Shown one piece after another: positions 1 to 9,930 of a DNA stretch of 64,000 bases (position 1 is its first letter; each line of letters starts with the position of its first letter). This stretch comes from Haberlea rhodopensis (lineage: Eukaryota; Streptophyta; Magnoliopsida; Lamiales; Gesneriaceae), in contig CAJQUN010000024.1 of assembly GCA_907163345.1 (NCBI GenBank), forward strand, positions 4,216,001-4,280,000, written 5' to 3'. The notes beneath the pieces were generated by a model. That model was not told the origin of the DNA. It saw nothing but the letters and a program-made list of their open reading frames with translations, and did not search any database. A program made the position numbers and the translations under genes.

Positions 1-371
1 GGCCAAGGTCGAGAGCATATAGCTGTGAAATAGGTAAACTCCTTGGCGAAATAACTGACATACACATGATTTTCTAACCCATGGTCGAGGAACGTCGCAC
101 ACTTGATCCAGCAGCATACCCCCAGCCCCGCAAAGACAGTGCAAAAACCACATCAGATTCGCCCACAACCTTGGATCTGCAGTCCAGACTCTCCATACCT
201 CGATGAAGCTTGGCTCTGTCTCGACGCATTTCATTTCTCCTATTTTTCTCTCCTTGTTGGATTTGTTTCTCCATGATACAAAGCCATGTCCGAAAAGCTT
301 TGCAACACAGACGATGATTCTCCTCCCAGATCTCAACTCCTTAAGCTCAATTTCCCAGAGACGGTGCCAAT
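1..371 (-). mobile_element. 5' internal end of a minus-strand LTR retrotransposon (partial)
   Basis: Read on the minus strand, 352-371 gives TTGGCACCGTCTCTGGGAA, very close to the sequence that follows the 5' LTR in many plant Ty3/gypsy elements (primer-binding site and start of the leader). Downstream on that strand (towards position 1) lies leader or early gag sequence. A 66-residue charged open frame at 74-274 could be a gag remnant, but I cannot identify it. The element runs off the left edge, so its family is not determined. Confidence 0.55.
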
Positions 372-490
372 TGTTACCTGGTTTTTTGGGTCGATTTGTA
401 ACAATAAATTTATATGCGGAAATAGATAGAAGACCAAGATTTTTGAAAAACCCAAAAAACCCCAAAAGATGGGGGAAAACCACGGGACCT
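372..490 (-). mobile_element. LTR fragment of the same minus-strand element
   Basis: An LTR edge (TGTTACCTGG on the plus strand) abuts the primer-site-like sequence at 352-371. The LTR is cut after about 119 bp, where a different plus-strand LTR begins at 491. Inference: it was truncated by insertion or rearrangement. Confidence 0.45.
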
Positions 491-888
491 TGTGATACCC
501 GGAATTAAGGGTGCAAATCCCGGAGTGTTGATGATCCCTAATGGATTTTAATTGTGGCAATTATGAATTAATTGCGGTGTTGGGACACCCGAGGATGTTA
601 AATCGGGTATTTGGGATCGTTGGATCCAAAGGTTGATATTGTATTCTCATCGTGGTGAAAAACCTTGGAATTTGTTTTTGGGTGGTATCTGGGGTCCGGG
701 GACTTTGTATCGGGGCTGGTATTGGAAATTGAGATTGGAGAGATAATTATTGAAAACGGATGACTTTTAATGAATCATGATGTATTTGTGGAGGAATTGG
801 TATTTTCCTAGACTTGGATCAATAGGCCTTTTTAAATGCATGCCCCGATCGATCGCCAGATCTATCGGATTTTGGAATCGAGGTTTAA
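491..888 (+). mobile_element. Truncated LTR related to the solo LTR at 29274-31816
   Basis: Positions 491-808 align by eye with the first ~320 bp of the solo LTR at 29274. Both start TGTGAT and share the run GAATTAATTGCGG, the GTTGGA(T/C)CCAAAGGTTGA block and the stretch AATGAATCATGATGTATTTG. Positions 839-888 match a later part of the same LTR (compare 30220-30250) and keep a GATCGATCG palindrome. About 30 bp in between (809-838) instead resembles the Athila/Tat-like 3' region repeated at 902-930. So this is a rearranged LTR fragment with an internal deletion or template switch. Confidence 0.55.
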
Positions 889-2003
889 TTAGTCACTCCT
901 TAGACTTGGATCAATATGTCTTTAAGTTTGTAATGTTAGGCCTAGGTGTTTGGCTTCAAATAAAGACAGGGTAACACAAAGAAGAGAGTATAAACATGTA
1001 ATATTCAAATTTTAAGCACAACTTTGAGCTTCTCTTCTTTTTTCTTTTATTGCCTTGGCCACTTTGGGTCTTATGTAGTCACTTTTTCTCAAGGCTTTAT
1101 CTATCTTTTTTTTTCTCATTCATCAAATTTTGTAACAATGAGCTCATCCAAATGTAGCAATTCAAGTGCACCTAATGAGAATAATTATACTCCCTTTAGG
1201 TAAGGATGAATTCTTTCAATTTAGGCTCATAAAGGTGGGTATAATTTTGCCAAAAAATGTCGAACGGGGCTAATAGTATGTTAAACATATACCATTCTTT
1301 TTCAATTAGGCTCAAAATGGGACACTTAGAGATTGATATAGACTAGGTAAGCTTGAAAGGCTCAAACGGTCCAAAGATCGCCTATATCATTTCCAAGTCA
1401 AGTTCATAACTATAAAATTTAAAGTGTCATTATCAAATAGTTTCTAAGGTACTCTAAGATGCTCAAAAACAATTCATCAAGTTCACAAAGATTATTACTA
1501 CTCTCCAAAATGCAATTCACAAGATCATGACTCAAATGTGCTCAAAATATTCCTCATCTTTGACATGATCTCAAAACAAGAAATCACAAACAAGTTTGAC
1601 AATCATCAAAACTTAAGTTGAGATGCAAAGTGAGATTAATATCATCATGGAATAGAGACCACTACTATGATTTATTCTTATCTTACTAATTGAACTCGTT
1701 TTCAAGAAAATTTTGTTGGTGCTCAATAAACGATCAATTCCAAATAAGAAGCATGACACATTAATGCACTCCCCCAAACTTAATTCATGCATTGTCCTCA
1801 ATGTACTAGGCATGGAAAATAGGACAAAACATTTACCATTGACAACGACTGTCAGTGATCGTTGTCCAATTCCTCATCAGCTCGTGGGTATAATGTTGGA
1901 CAGATCACAACACGCATGGAGTCTCGCCGAAATAAAAAAAAAAAAAACAAAACAAACCAAAATAAACTAAAACAAAGCAAAGGGTTAAGAAAGAGTTCTT
2001 GAT

Positions 2004-2264
2004 TTATAGTCTGAAGCTTGACTTATCACCACATTTTCTCAAAGGTTGGGATGGTGTGGAGCATGAATCTCCGTAATCAACTGGGCAATGCCTCAACCTC
2101 TCATCATTAACGACATAAGTGCATAGAATAGGATCACTTACCTTAATGGCTCCATGCAGGTATATCTTGGTAACAGTGAATGGTCCAACCCATGAAGCCT
2201 TTCGCTTGCTTTGGAAAATGTGAGGTGGTGGCGCTTTATGCAATTGGACTGTCTCTCCCTTCAT
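2004..2264 (-). pseudogene. Integrase C-terminal tail fragment, Athila/Tat-like
   Basis: This 86-residue frame has the tail motif that follows the integrase core in Athila/Tat elements: SKRKASWVGPFTVTKIYLHG, then a segment matching the 'V-N-x-x-R-L-(K/R)-H' ending. It is all that remains of the integrase. The core catalytic region is absent because sequence upstream on this strand goes straight back to protease. It is not functional alone. Confidence 0.7.
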
Positions 2265-2465
2265 AAACGTCCTTTTATCTTTTGCTTCTTCGCCTTCCTT
2301 GGCTTCACCATGTCATGGATCTTGCCTTCTTCAGTCTCTAGTTCGGTCTTCACCTTCACCTTATCAGTATCTTGCACCACATCATCAGGCAAAATATTAA
2401 TTTTATCAATAATAAAACATGTGTGTGTGTTTTTGTGCACGTGGTGAAGTTTGAAACATAGTAAA

Positions 2466-2875
2466 GGTAACATGATCCTCTCCTACACGGAGGATCAACT
2501 TCCCTTCTTCAACATCGATAATAGCTCTTCCAGTAGCTAGGAATGGGCGCCCCAGGATCTATGGCATACTCCCGTCCTCCTCAATATCCAACACTAGAAA
2601 ATCCACGGGAATGTGAATTGATCTATCTTGACTGGCACATCCTCGACGATTTCTAGTGGGTAGGTGATAGACTTGTCCGCCATTTGCAACACCACCCTTG
2701 TGGTCTTCGGCTCTCGCAGTCCAATCGCCTAAAAATAGACAAAGGCATTAAGTTCACACTAGCACCCAAATCACATAATGATTTAATGGAAGAAATAGGC
2801 CCAATAGTGCAAGGAATAGAGAAACTCCCTGGATCTTTTAACTTGGTAGCCGTTTCTTTTGCACAATAACACTAC
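2466..2875 (-). pseudogene. Retroelement aspartic protease remnant
   Basis: Minus-strand translation shows the signature DLGASVNLMPLSIF near 2770 and, further on, ILGRPFLATGRAIIDVEEG near 2530. Both are standard protease-region motifs of Athila/Tat-type elements. The segment between them changes frame, and a stop lies just before ILGRPF, so the reading frame is broken. The end near 2466 passes a short TG-rich run (2418-2432). Confidence 0.7.
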
Positions 2876-2946
2876 ATTCCTCGGTTCAAAAGACAGTATC
2901 GTGCTCTCCCAATTTCTGCTTCTTAGACAACATCTTCTTTAAGAAT

Positions 2947-3619
2947 TTAGGCATAATTTGGCATTTCTCGTAATGCATCAATAAATGGTATGTCTACATG
3001 CAAATTCTTTAGCATGTCTAAAAAATTTGCAAAGTTTGAATCAACCTTTGCCCTATTGACTGCTGTAGGAAATGGGAGAGGAATATGTACCTTTTCTTGT
3101 GATGTGCTAGGTGTAGTGGACTTAGTAGACTTACCCTTGTTGCGGTGATTGCTCATTATCCTCTGCTTGATTTCTAGCTTTTTAGTCTCCATTCTCTGTG
3201 CCAAGTTCCTTCCACTTCTTAGAGTCACTGCATTGGCTTGCTCCCTTGGATTCTTCTCTGTGTCACTTGGTAGAGTTCCTAGTGCTCTCCCAGCCAAGAT
3301 AGTTGCCAATTGCCCTACTTGAAGCGTCCAAGCTTTTGATAGATGAATCTTGTTTATTCATCCTTGTTTCAGTTGAGGATATGAACTTGGTCAATAGCTC
3401 CTCCATGCTCGGCTGTGGTAGATAACCGGTGGTGGTGCGGTTGATACCTCAACCCCCGTATTGTATGGATATGGGCAGGGGTTGTTTTCCTGGCCAGTTT
3501 CCTACATAATTCACAGCTTCATTAGTTTGAGCGAATGGGTTACTTGTTTGGCATTCAACGCTCTGATGATTGCCTCCGCATAGGTCACAAGTAATCCCTT
3601 GAGCTTTCCTCCCTGTCAT
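2947..3619 (-). pseudogene. Gag remnant with zinc knuckle, Athila/Tat-like
   Basis: On the minus strand a knuckle C-x2-C-x4-H-x4-C (CDLCGGNHQSVEC) lies near 3585. Further on is a conserved linker with AVTLRSGR, then a segment containing FLDMLKNLHVDIPFIDAL and ending at MPNYA. These are typical of the gag C-terminus of Athila/Tat-type plant retroelements. The frame is open only over 2947-3309; the knuckle sits in another frame, so at least one frameshift separates them. Confidence 0.7.
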
Positions 3620-3650
3620 GCTCATGCTATCTAGTCTCTAATCAAGAAAG

Positions 3651-4540
3651 GCTATTAAAGAAGCGATAGTTTCTTGGAAAGACTAGACTATTTCCTTAGT
3701 GCAAGGAAAAATATGGAACCGAATCAAACATTTTAGTTAAATCAAGATAATTCATATGATAATTGATTTATTACTCTGGTCGTTTTCTATAAAATTATAC
3801 AGAATCTATTCCAACTTACAATATTTTCTAGATGTTTGTTTGATAATAGGTTCTTATCTGTTACATGGAATTGTTATGTCTGTGTTTTTAGTTTCAATTA
3901 ACTTGAGTATTTTTATTCTACATCTCAGTTTGTAGATATTGACGGATCATCAAAACAAAGCCACTCACATACCGATCCAAATCTTTAGTCGGCCAACTTC
4001 AACAAATTTCCGGTTAGTTTTTATACCTATTCTACTTCACCCATATGTTATGTAAAAAGAACATTTATCTTTGTTGTTTTGTACGTTTCAAAAACCATTT
4101 AGTTGTTATAGTATCTGATATAGTATCAAATACTTGTAAATTGATTATATCTATCCACCTAAAATTTATATATATTCACGCAGCGTTATGACTTAGTTTA
4201 TTCTCTTTTTAATCATATTTCTCTTTTTAATCGTGTTCTCATTGTTGTTTGAGTAGATATAAAATTTATATTTAGCCATGATATTTTTCATTATTTGTGG
4301 AGACATGACATAATTAATCTTGGGTAAATTTAATTTTGTAATATATCAATACTAATCCCTAATGAGTAATTTTTTTGACATTTTTGGTGTTTGTGTCGAT
4401 TAGATTTTAAAATTTAAATATATTTGTATATATGTTTTATTTTTATTGTTCCATGCTTCTATTACATTACATGAACATGACAAGTATCTAATTCTGAGTA
4501 TGATATCAGTTCTTAGAAGAAAACACGTCACATAATTTTT
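3651..4540. other. AT-rich intergenic sequence
   Basis: No open frame or repeat of note. It precedes the C2H2 gene at 4561 and probably includes its promoter and 5' untranslated region. I could not pick a TATA box with confidence in such AT-rich DNA. Confidence 0.5.
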
Positions 4541-4560
4541 TGAATTACTCTCCACAAGAG

Positions 4561-4971
4561 ATGGCATCAAGAAAGGATACTGGAACAATAAAATGTACTG
4601 AGTGCCCTCGAAGTTTTTCTTCGTTGAAGGCCGTATGTGGACACATGCGGTCTCACCCGGAACGGAATTGGAGGGGAATGAACCCGCCGCCTGAAGATTC
4701 GGCAACCCATAAAGCAAGAGGATTTGATTTGATATTTAATGAAGATAAAGATGCGGAGGCGGAGGTGGAGGCGGATACGGAGGCTGAGGCGGAGACGGAG
4801 GCGGATACAGAGGCGGAGGCGGAGGCGGAGGCTGAGACGGAGGCGGAGGCGGAGGCTGAGGCGACGAAGGAGGTGGCGGCGGCGGAGGCGGAGGGAGGAG
4901 GTGTTGATGAGAACTCCGAGTATGATGTTCTGAGCAGAGAATATGTCAATGAAATAAGAAAAAATATTTGA
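4561..4971 (+). CDS. Short C2H2 zinc-finger protein with Glu/Ala-rich acidic tail
   Basis: A 136-residue protein starts at ATG 4561. Residues about 12-35 form one C2H2 finger, C-x2-C-x12-H-x3-H (CTECPRSF...VCGHMRSH), followed by PERNWRGM. That finger-plus-extension pattern is typical of plant C2H2 transcription factors (known family feature); the usual QALGGH core is replaced by KAVCGH. From about residue 62 the protein is a Glu/Ala/Asp repeat coded by iterated GAGGCG hexamers (4751-4886), then a short tail. Plant ZAT-type proteins usually carry two or more fingers and an EAR motif; neither is present, so this may be a truncated derivative. A decayed J-domain gene with the same repeat follows 16 bp downstream. 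Confidence 0.6.
   Translation: MASRKDTGTIKCTECPRSFSSLKAVCGHMRSHPERNWRGMNPPPEDSATHKARGFDLIFNEDKDAEAEVEADTEAEAETEADTEAEAEAEAETEAEAEAEATKEVAAAEAEGGGVDENSEYDVLSREYVNEIRKNI
4751..4892 (+). repeat. GAGGCG hexamer repeat coding Glu-Ala
   Basis: Iterated GAGGCG with GATACG, GAGACG and GAGGCT variants. It encodes the acidic tail of the C2H2 protein. On the minus strand it opens long but meaningless Ser/Ala-rich or Arg-rich frames. Confidence 0.85.
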
Positions 4972-4986
4972 ATCAATTTCCAAAAT

Positions 4987-6329
4987 GTCATCCGGGTTTC
5001 AAAATTCAAGAGATGACATCAAGAAATGGTGTCATGGGGAAAGTAGTGGAGCGGAGGCGGAGGCGGAGGAGAAGGCTGAGGATGAGGCAGAGGCGGAGGC
5101 TGACGCGGATATGGAGGCGGAGGTGAGGCGGAGGCGGAGGCGGAGGCGGAGGCTGAGGTGGAGAATTCTATAATTCGCCAACGAGAAAAGTACAAGGAAA
5201 CTGACGAATTCAAAAGATTCCAGGAGGAAGAGTTGGCTTTACGGGAACAAACAATAAAATGAAGGTTTATAGTATCTCCTGCTTCATATAATTTCCACTT
5301 ACATCATTTTGTTACCAACCAACTGTCGTTCTTTCTTTAGTCTGAAGAAGCTCAACGCTTGCGTCGGTTGCACAATAAAAGGAAAGCAAACAGTACGGAC
5401 CTCAAAAAAGACAAGATGAATGTCTAGAGCAATTGCGAAGTACTCAAAAGAAGGTTTGTGAGATTTTATTTTGTTGTGAAATTTCCTTTTATTCATCCAC
5501 TCAATTAAATATTTCTGTGCCGTATAGTAGTCAAATTTGTATGAAGAGATTGTATCTTTGTATCATTGATGATTAATTAACTTGCTTTCTAGCACGAGGA
5601 AAATATGAACTTGAAAGATGTAATTCGTGCTGAAGTTGGAAATGAGCTCAAAGAAATGGAAAGGAAATGTCCAAATATGGCTTCTCTTTTGCATTCTTTT
5701 GGAATCCAAATAGAGAATTGGCCTAATCCATCGCCACAACAGGTAGATTGCCTATGTATAACAAGCTCATTACCTTGATTACATTTCCACATGCTTGTGC
5801 ATACAGATGGTGGTGAGTTGCCTTACATCATTTTAGTTCCACTCTGATTGAAAGTTTTTCAACAATGTTAGCTATATACACATGGTTTTTAATGATATAT
5901 TTGTGTAGAAAAATACATAATTTTCGCTTTTTAAATAAGTTGCTTTTTGAATGATTTATGTCACATAATCTGATTTATTGTTTTCTTATGAAACTTGAAT
6001 TACTTTGAAAACCACAGCATGGATTTGAAATTTAACTTCAACCTTCAAGTGGAGTTTTGTATGCTTTGTCATAGGATGTACGTGGGTTGAACTATGTTTT
6101 TGTAGTGTGAGTTTGATAGGCCATGGTGATGTGCTCGAATCACTTAGCGTAGTTAATATTTTCATCAAATAGATTATTATCTTTCCATCTACTTTTTCAG
6201 GTACAAGCGACATACAAAAGAGCTCTGCTTAAATTACATCCAGATAAAGTCTTATAATCTGATATCCGTGAACAAGTCGAAGCTGAAGAGAAATTTATTC
6301 TTGTGAAACGATTCAAGGAGAAATTCTGA
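4987..6329 (+). pseudogene. Decayed plant J-domain (DnaJ-like) gene, four exon remnants
   Basis: Exon remnants are about 4987-5264, 5341-5453, 5593-5742 and 6201-6329, each bounded by plausible GT/AG sites. Exon 3 reads on from HEENMNLKDVIRAEV. Exon 4 has YKRALLKLHPDK, with the HPD tripeptide of the J domain at 6237-6245, then a segment ending EAEEKF...KEKF. This arrangement (charged coiled region, then a C-terminal partial J domain) matches a plant DnaJ-like family I recognise. Breaks: the GAGGCG run at 5050-5160 switches frame, exon 2 switches frame between its two recognisable halves, and exon 4 has an in-frame TAA at 6255-6257. J-domain proteins stimulate Hsp70 ATPase; this copy is probably dead. 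Confidence 0.65.
5050..5160 (+). repeat. Second GAGGCG hexamer repeat
   Basis: Same hexamer as at 4751-4892, about 160 bp further on, in exon 1 of the J-domain pseudogene. An indel within the run (around 5120) moves the downstream acidic segment into a different frame from ATG 4987. Confidence 0.8.
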
Positions 6330-8304
6330 CATGTTTATATATTACATATTCACCAAGTTCTTTTGCTTATGGTTAGGTGGTAGGAATTAGTAACATCAGG
6401 TTGGATTCAGCTATTTCAGTTATGGATTTGGAAGGTTGAGTTTTCTTTAGATACTTTGTAAATGTTTGGATATCTTTGAATTTCAACTTTTAAATCATTC
6501 TATATTCAAATGCAATGTAAGAATTTGACCAAGATACAAATCCACTAAAATTATTTGGCTAATGTGAGCACATTTGAAGTCTCTGAATCTCAATTTTGAG
6601 TTAGTTTCCCAATTAAAATAATGTATTTCAAATCCTTAGTAAGCCGTTTAAGAGGTTGAAACTTAGTTTTTTTAAATTCTCAGCACTCGTAACCATCTCA
6701 GTCCATTTTCATGATGCAGTTTGCCAACAATGAATTGTGTTCGGGAAAGTTAGATATAATATAATCAAATTGTCAATAATTCAAGAAATAAATTCTGAAA
6801 TACATAACCGAATAATTTGGATAATAGAATCTAATAGACGCATATTTCATGGTTTCAGGATGTCAACTTCCTATCCAACTATTTGTCGAGCCTTCTGATA
6901 TTTTGCATCAAAAAGAGGAATCTTGTGACAGCAGTAAGGTGGTTGGGTTTCAGTACATTTTTTCTTTTTGTTTCCTCAGTTAATACTCTTGGAGCTGAAT
7001 AAGAAAAAAGTTGATGTATCTGTGGCTGTGGTGTTCAATTTTTCATTGCTTCTTGGTTCTATTCACATCACTGTGTTAACTTTGCAGTATTATCTATCTT
7101 TTGTGGATGTTTATCTCATTCAGTACTCGCTAACTTATCAGCATTAACACAAAGAAACTGTAGCTTAAACGGATTAGTTTTTATTTTGTTTTTTATTTTT
7201 AGTTTTCATGATCTCTCTGTATTTTTTTATAATTTCACCATCACCCGTGGTAAGCTCTGCTGCTACAGCACAATGCAGAGCTCTTGAAACGTTTATCTGT
7301 CGGAAAATTACCTGGTTCACAGGAAGATTGCAACCAAGACCACATGTTACACATCCCTGGTACTAGGTCCAATTTGAATTGTTAATTAGAAAAACCGTAA
7401 ATATTATGAGTACTATGTTTTAGCAATGAAGATAATTAGTTGTCACTCACATAAGAAGTGATGAACAGAACAAATCAAATAGACCTTAAAAATGTAAAGA
7501 ACGAAAGACCAAATAGATTGATCACTAGCACTCAGTCTAGTACGGTGCAAAAGTGTAACTATTGTATATTTATAGATAGATTATGTCATGCATGAGGTCT
7601 TTGGGAATTAAAGTAAAGACAAATAGATTATAATATAAAAGAATCTTTAAATTTATATAAAATGCATATATAAATTTCATAATCCAATGATCGTTACATA
7701 TATTAAAAAACATATTCGTTTTCTAAAAAAAAACATATACAATGCATCGTAAACATGACCATTAAATTAATATAATAAAGTATACCTGTAATCCAATTAA
7801 ATAATTAACGTATTAATCATTTAATTAGTTGATCACTTAATGAGGTGAGCATGGCTTTAGCACATCAATTTAATATTTTTACATGTCATAACTAATTAAA
7901 AAATAAAAGGAGAAAGTAAATAGATATTAGATTTTAAAGGAGACAGTTTGAGAAGTGAACCAAGTGCAATTTTTTTTTAAAAAGAAAACCGATTAACACT
8001 TGGGAAGATCATCTTTTAAATTTTTTTTGCTTTAAAGTCATTTCCCAAAATTTCTCGATTTATTAAAGCCTAAGGTCCATTCAATAATTATGTTTCTTTT
8101 ATGTTATATAGTTATTTTAATAAAATAAGCCATCTATCATTTTCTATTTTTAAAACACGTGTTAATTAATCGAAAAATGTTAAATATTTTTATTTTAAAA
8201 AAATTGCATTTGATTATTTTCACGACGTGATGTTAACAATAGCCACATGCCTGGTCTTTCGAGTTTAATGATACGAGTGCTTTACTGCCTCGGTAGGTGC
8301 TTAT
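6330..8304. other. AT-rich non-coding sequence left of the tandem array
   Basis: No supported gene. It holds many poly-A/T runs and AT-rich stretches (7570-8220). It does not match the right-hand part of the tandem units, so 8305 is a real left edge for the array. Confidence 0.55.
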
Positions 8305-8311
8305 AAGCATA

Positions 8312-9045
8312 AAAACTTCATGTTAGATCAGACCAAGATTTGATCATGCACATATTAGGTCATGCCAAGGTTAGGTCATGCTCAGGTTAGATCATGACAG
8401 ATTTAGATCATGTCAGTTTTATATCAGACGAGGGTCAGATCATGCTAATGTTAGGTCATGTAGTGTAAGATGATGACAATGTTAGATCATTCCAATATTA
8501 GGTCATGACAATGTTTAATGATGCCAAAGTTAGATCATGCCAAGGTTAAGTCATGCCCAGATTAGGTAATGCCAATGTTAGGTCATGTCCAGATTTGGTA
8601 ATGCCAAGGTTAGGTCAGACCAATGTTAGATCAAGCCAATGTCACATCGTGACATGTTTAAATCATGCCATAACATTGGCATGACCTAATCTGGGTATGA
8701 CCTAACCTTGGCATTACTTAATCTTGGCATGACCTAACCTCGGCATGATCTAACTTTGGCATGATCAAACACTGGAATGACAGAACATGGTATGATCTAA
8801 CCCTCGCCTGATCTAATATGGCCATGATCTAAACTTGTCATGATGAAAGCTTTGCTTGATCTAACATTGGCATGACCTAATATGGGCATGATCTAAACTG
8901 GGCATTATCTAGCATTAGGATGGCCTAACATTTGCATGATCTAACTCTCGCCTGATCTAACACTGACATGATCTAAACCTGTCATGATCTGACATTGGAT
9001 AGATCTAATATTGGCATGATCTAAGGGCATGATCTAACATTGATA
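8312..9045. repeat. 16-bp minisatellite foldback, unit A
   Basis: The left half (about 8312-8665) is made of ~16-bp units with consensus GTTAGRTCATGCCAAK. The right half (about 8668-9045) is the same unit inverted (TTGGCATGAYCTAAC). The centre is near GACATGTTTAAATCATG at 8650. Most units contain the near-palindrome GGYCATGRCC. No coding potential. Confidence 0.85.
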
Positions 9046-9302
9046 TTACTTTTGAATAAATGTACACGAATAATAGTAATAAGGCTCGGGGTACACATCT
9101 TCGGAATGAGTTGTTCTGCTTCGAGGTACATGTACGTGTTTGTAATACTAATAAATAATTGTAATAACAAAAATAATAATAACAATTGTATCATCCTGCT
9201 AGGGGTACGTGAACTGCCACGATCATGGCCCGACGAGAATGTGCACGAGAAATTTGCACCTGCTATTCACCATAACTGCACACAATAACTTTGATCACGC
9301 GG

Positions 9303-9530
9303 CACTAGTAGAAAAATCGACTTTAGTGACACTAAAAGGCGTAGCGAAATGTGGTTATAGTGACGCTTTTACGTTTAGTGACGCTTGCTTGAGGCGTCGC
9401 GTAGGTGAGTGTTTCAATAGGTATGTAGATAGTGACGCTTGAAATAGTCACGAAAAGACCATATTCACGTCGCTTTAAAGCGTCACTATAACATACATAC
9501 ATATTGAAACACCCACCTACATAACACTTT
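9303..9530 (+). mobile_element. CACTA-like terminus with subterminal hairpin, unit A
   Basis: CACTAGTAGAAAAATCG at 9303 has the form of a CACTA (En/Spm) transposon end and is followed by repeated GTGACGCTT/AAGCGTCAC subterminal motifs. 9401-9438 and 9478-9520 form a long imperfect hairpin (arms GTAGGTGAGTGTTTCAATA and its complement). I find no matching opposite terminus in the unit, so this is one end or a truncated element, with no transposase. Confidence 0.6.
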
Positions 9531-9815
9531 AAACAAACGTCATGAAAAAAAAAGTGTACTATATATATTTCAAACACACAACACTTAATTGCAACACAAT
9601 AACCTAAAAGCTGTTCTTTTCCTTCGTTTTTCGAGCTTATACATATAAAAACAAATTAAAAGCAAAAATCTGTATTAACTTAAAATCATGAAACCTGTCA
9701 CAAAATTATATCCAATGTTAAAGCATAAATTACAAAAAACTAAGTTGAATAAAAGTTAGTACAATTATCAAAGTTATTGCAATCGTTTCAAGTAGTTCGC
9801 ACAAACTATCAAAGT

Positions 9816-9930
9816 CATCCTCTTGGACATCTACCAAGTAGTTCACACATACTCTCTAGATATTCTTGCTCCATTCGACTCTTTTCAAGCTTTGGGATCC
9901 CACCAGCAAGAGTAATATCACCAATAATAG
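9816..9930 (-). pseudogene. Captured exon fragment, HDDC2-like HD-domain nucleotidase (unit A)
   Basis: On the minus strand an acceptor (CCTATTGACAG) precedes a coding stretch with AIIGDITLAGGIPKLEKSR and then MEQEYLESMCELLG. This matches the GDIT...G-(I/V)-PK-x-EK-x-R...EQE...MCKLLG block of plant HD-domain-containing protein 2, a 5'-deoxynucleotidase-like enzyme. The HD metal-binding residues lie in other exons that are absent. It runs into a stop at 9816-9818. A plus-strand 77-residue frame over the same DNA (9777-10010) is its shadow. Confidence 0.6.

Larger units (their letters stand above)
889..3650 (-). mobile_element. Degenerate Athila/Tat-like Ty3/gypsy remnant, internally deleted
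   Basis: On the minus strand the order is gag (3619-2947), protease (about 2870-2466), integrase C-terminal tail (2264-2004), then a long non-coding 3' region (about 1960-889). Reverse transcriptase, RNase H and the integrase core are missing. A polypurine-rich AAGTTTGGGGGAGT (minus strand, near 1775) and the neighbouring AGGACAATG are the same signature seen at 63185 in the Athila/Tat-like element at the right end. The 3' region 900-1720 also aligns with 62170-63000, so the two elements belong to one family in the same orientation. Confidence 0.75.

Noticed and set aside
4567..5009. Long minus-strand and alternative-frame ORFs rich in Ser/Ala or Arg over the GAGGCG repeats
   Set aside because: Any reading of a hexamer repeat stays open; compositions are degenerate and the plus-strand C2H2 frame explains the region.
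7250..7370. GC-richer island between AT-rich stretches, possible exon
   Set aside because: Neither strand gives a recognisable protein segment with clear splice sites.
8312..8665. TTAGG-containing repeats suggesting interstitial telomere sequence
   Set aside because: The period is 16 bp with GTCATGCC between TTAGG motifs, not TTTAGGG heptamers.
8312..9045. Regular ~16-bp repeats resembling a CRISPR array
   Set aside because: The repeats are contiguous, degenerate and inverted in the second half, with no unique spacers or cas genes, in a plant-type genome. This is a minisatellite foldback.
9040..9442. Plus-strand frames of 77-82 residues conserved in all units (MILLLNKC..., MNCHDHGP...)
   Set aside because: They overlap the microsatellite and the CACTA-like end, overlap each other in different frames, and resemble no protein I know. 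Conservation is explained by recent duplication.
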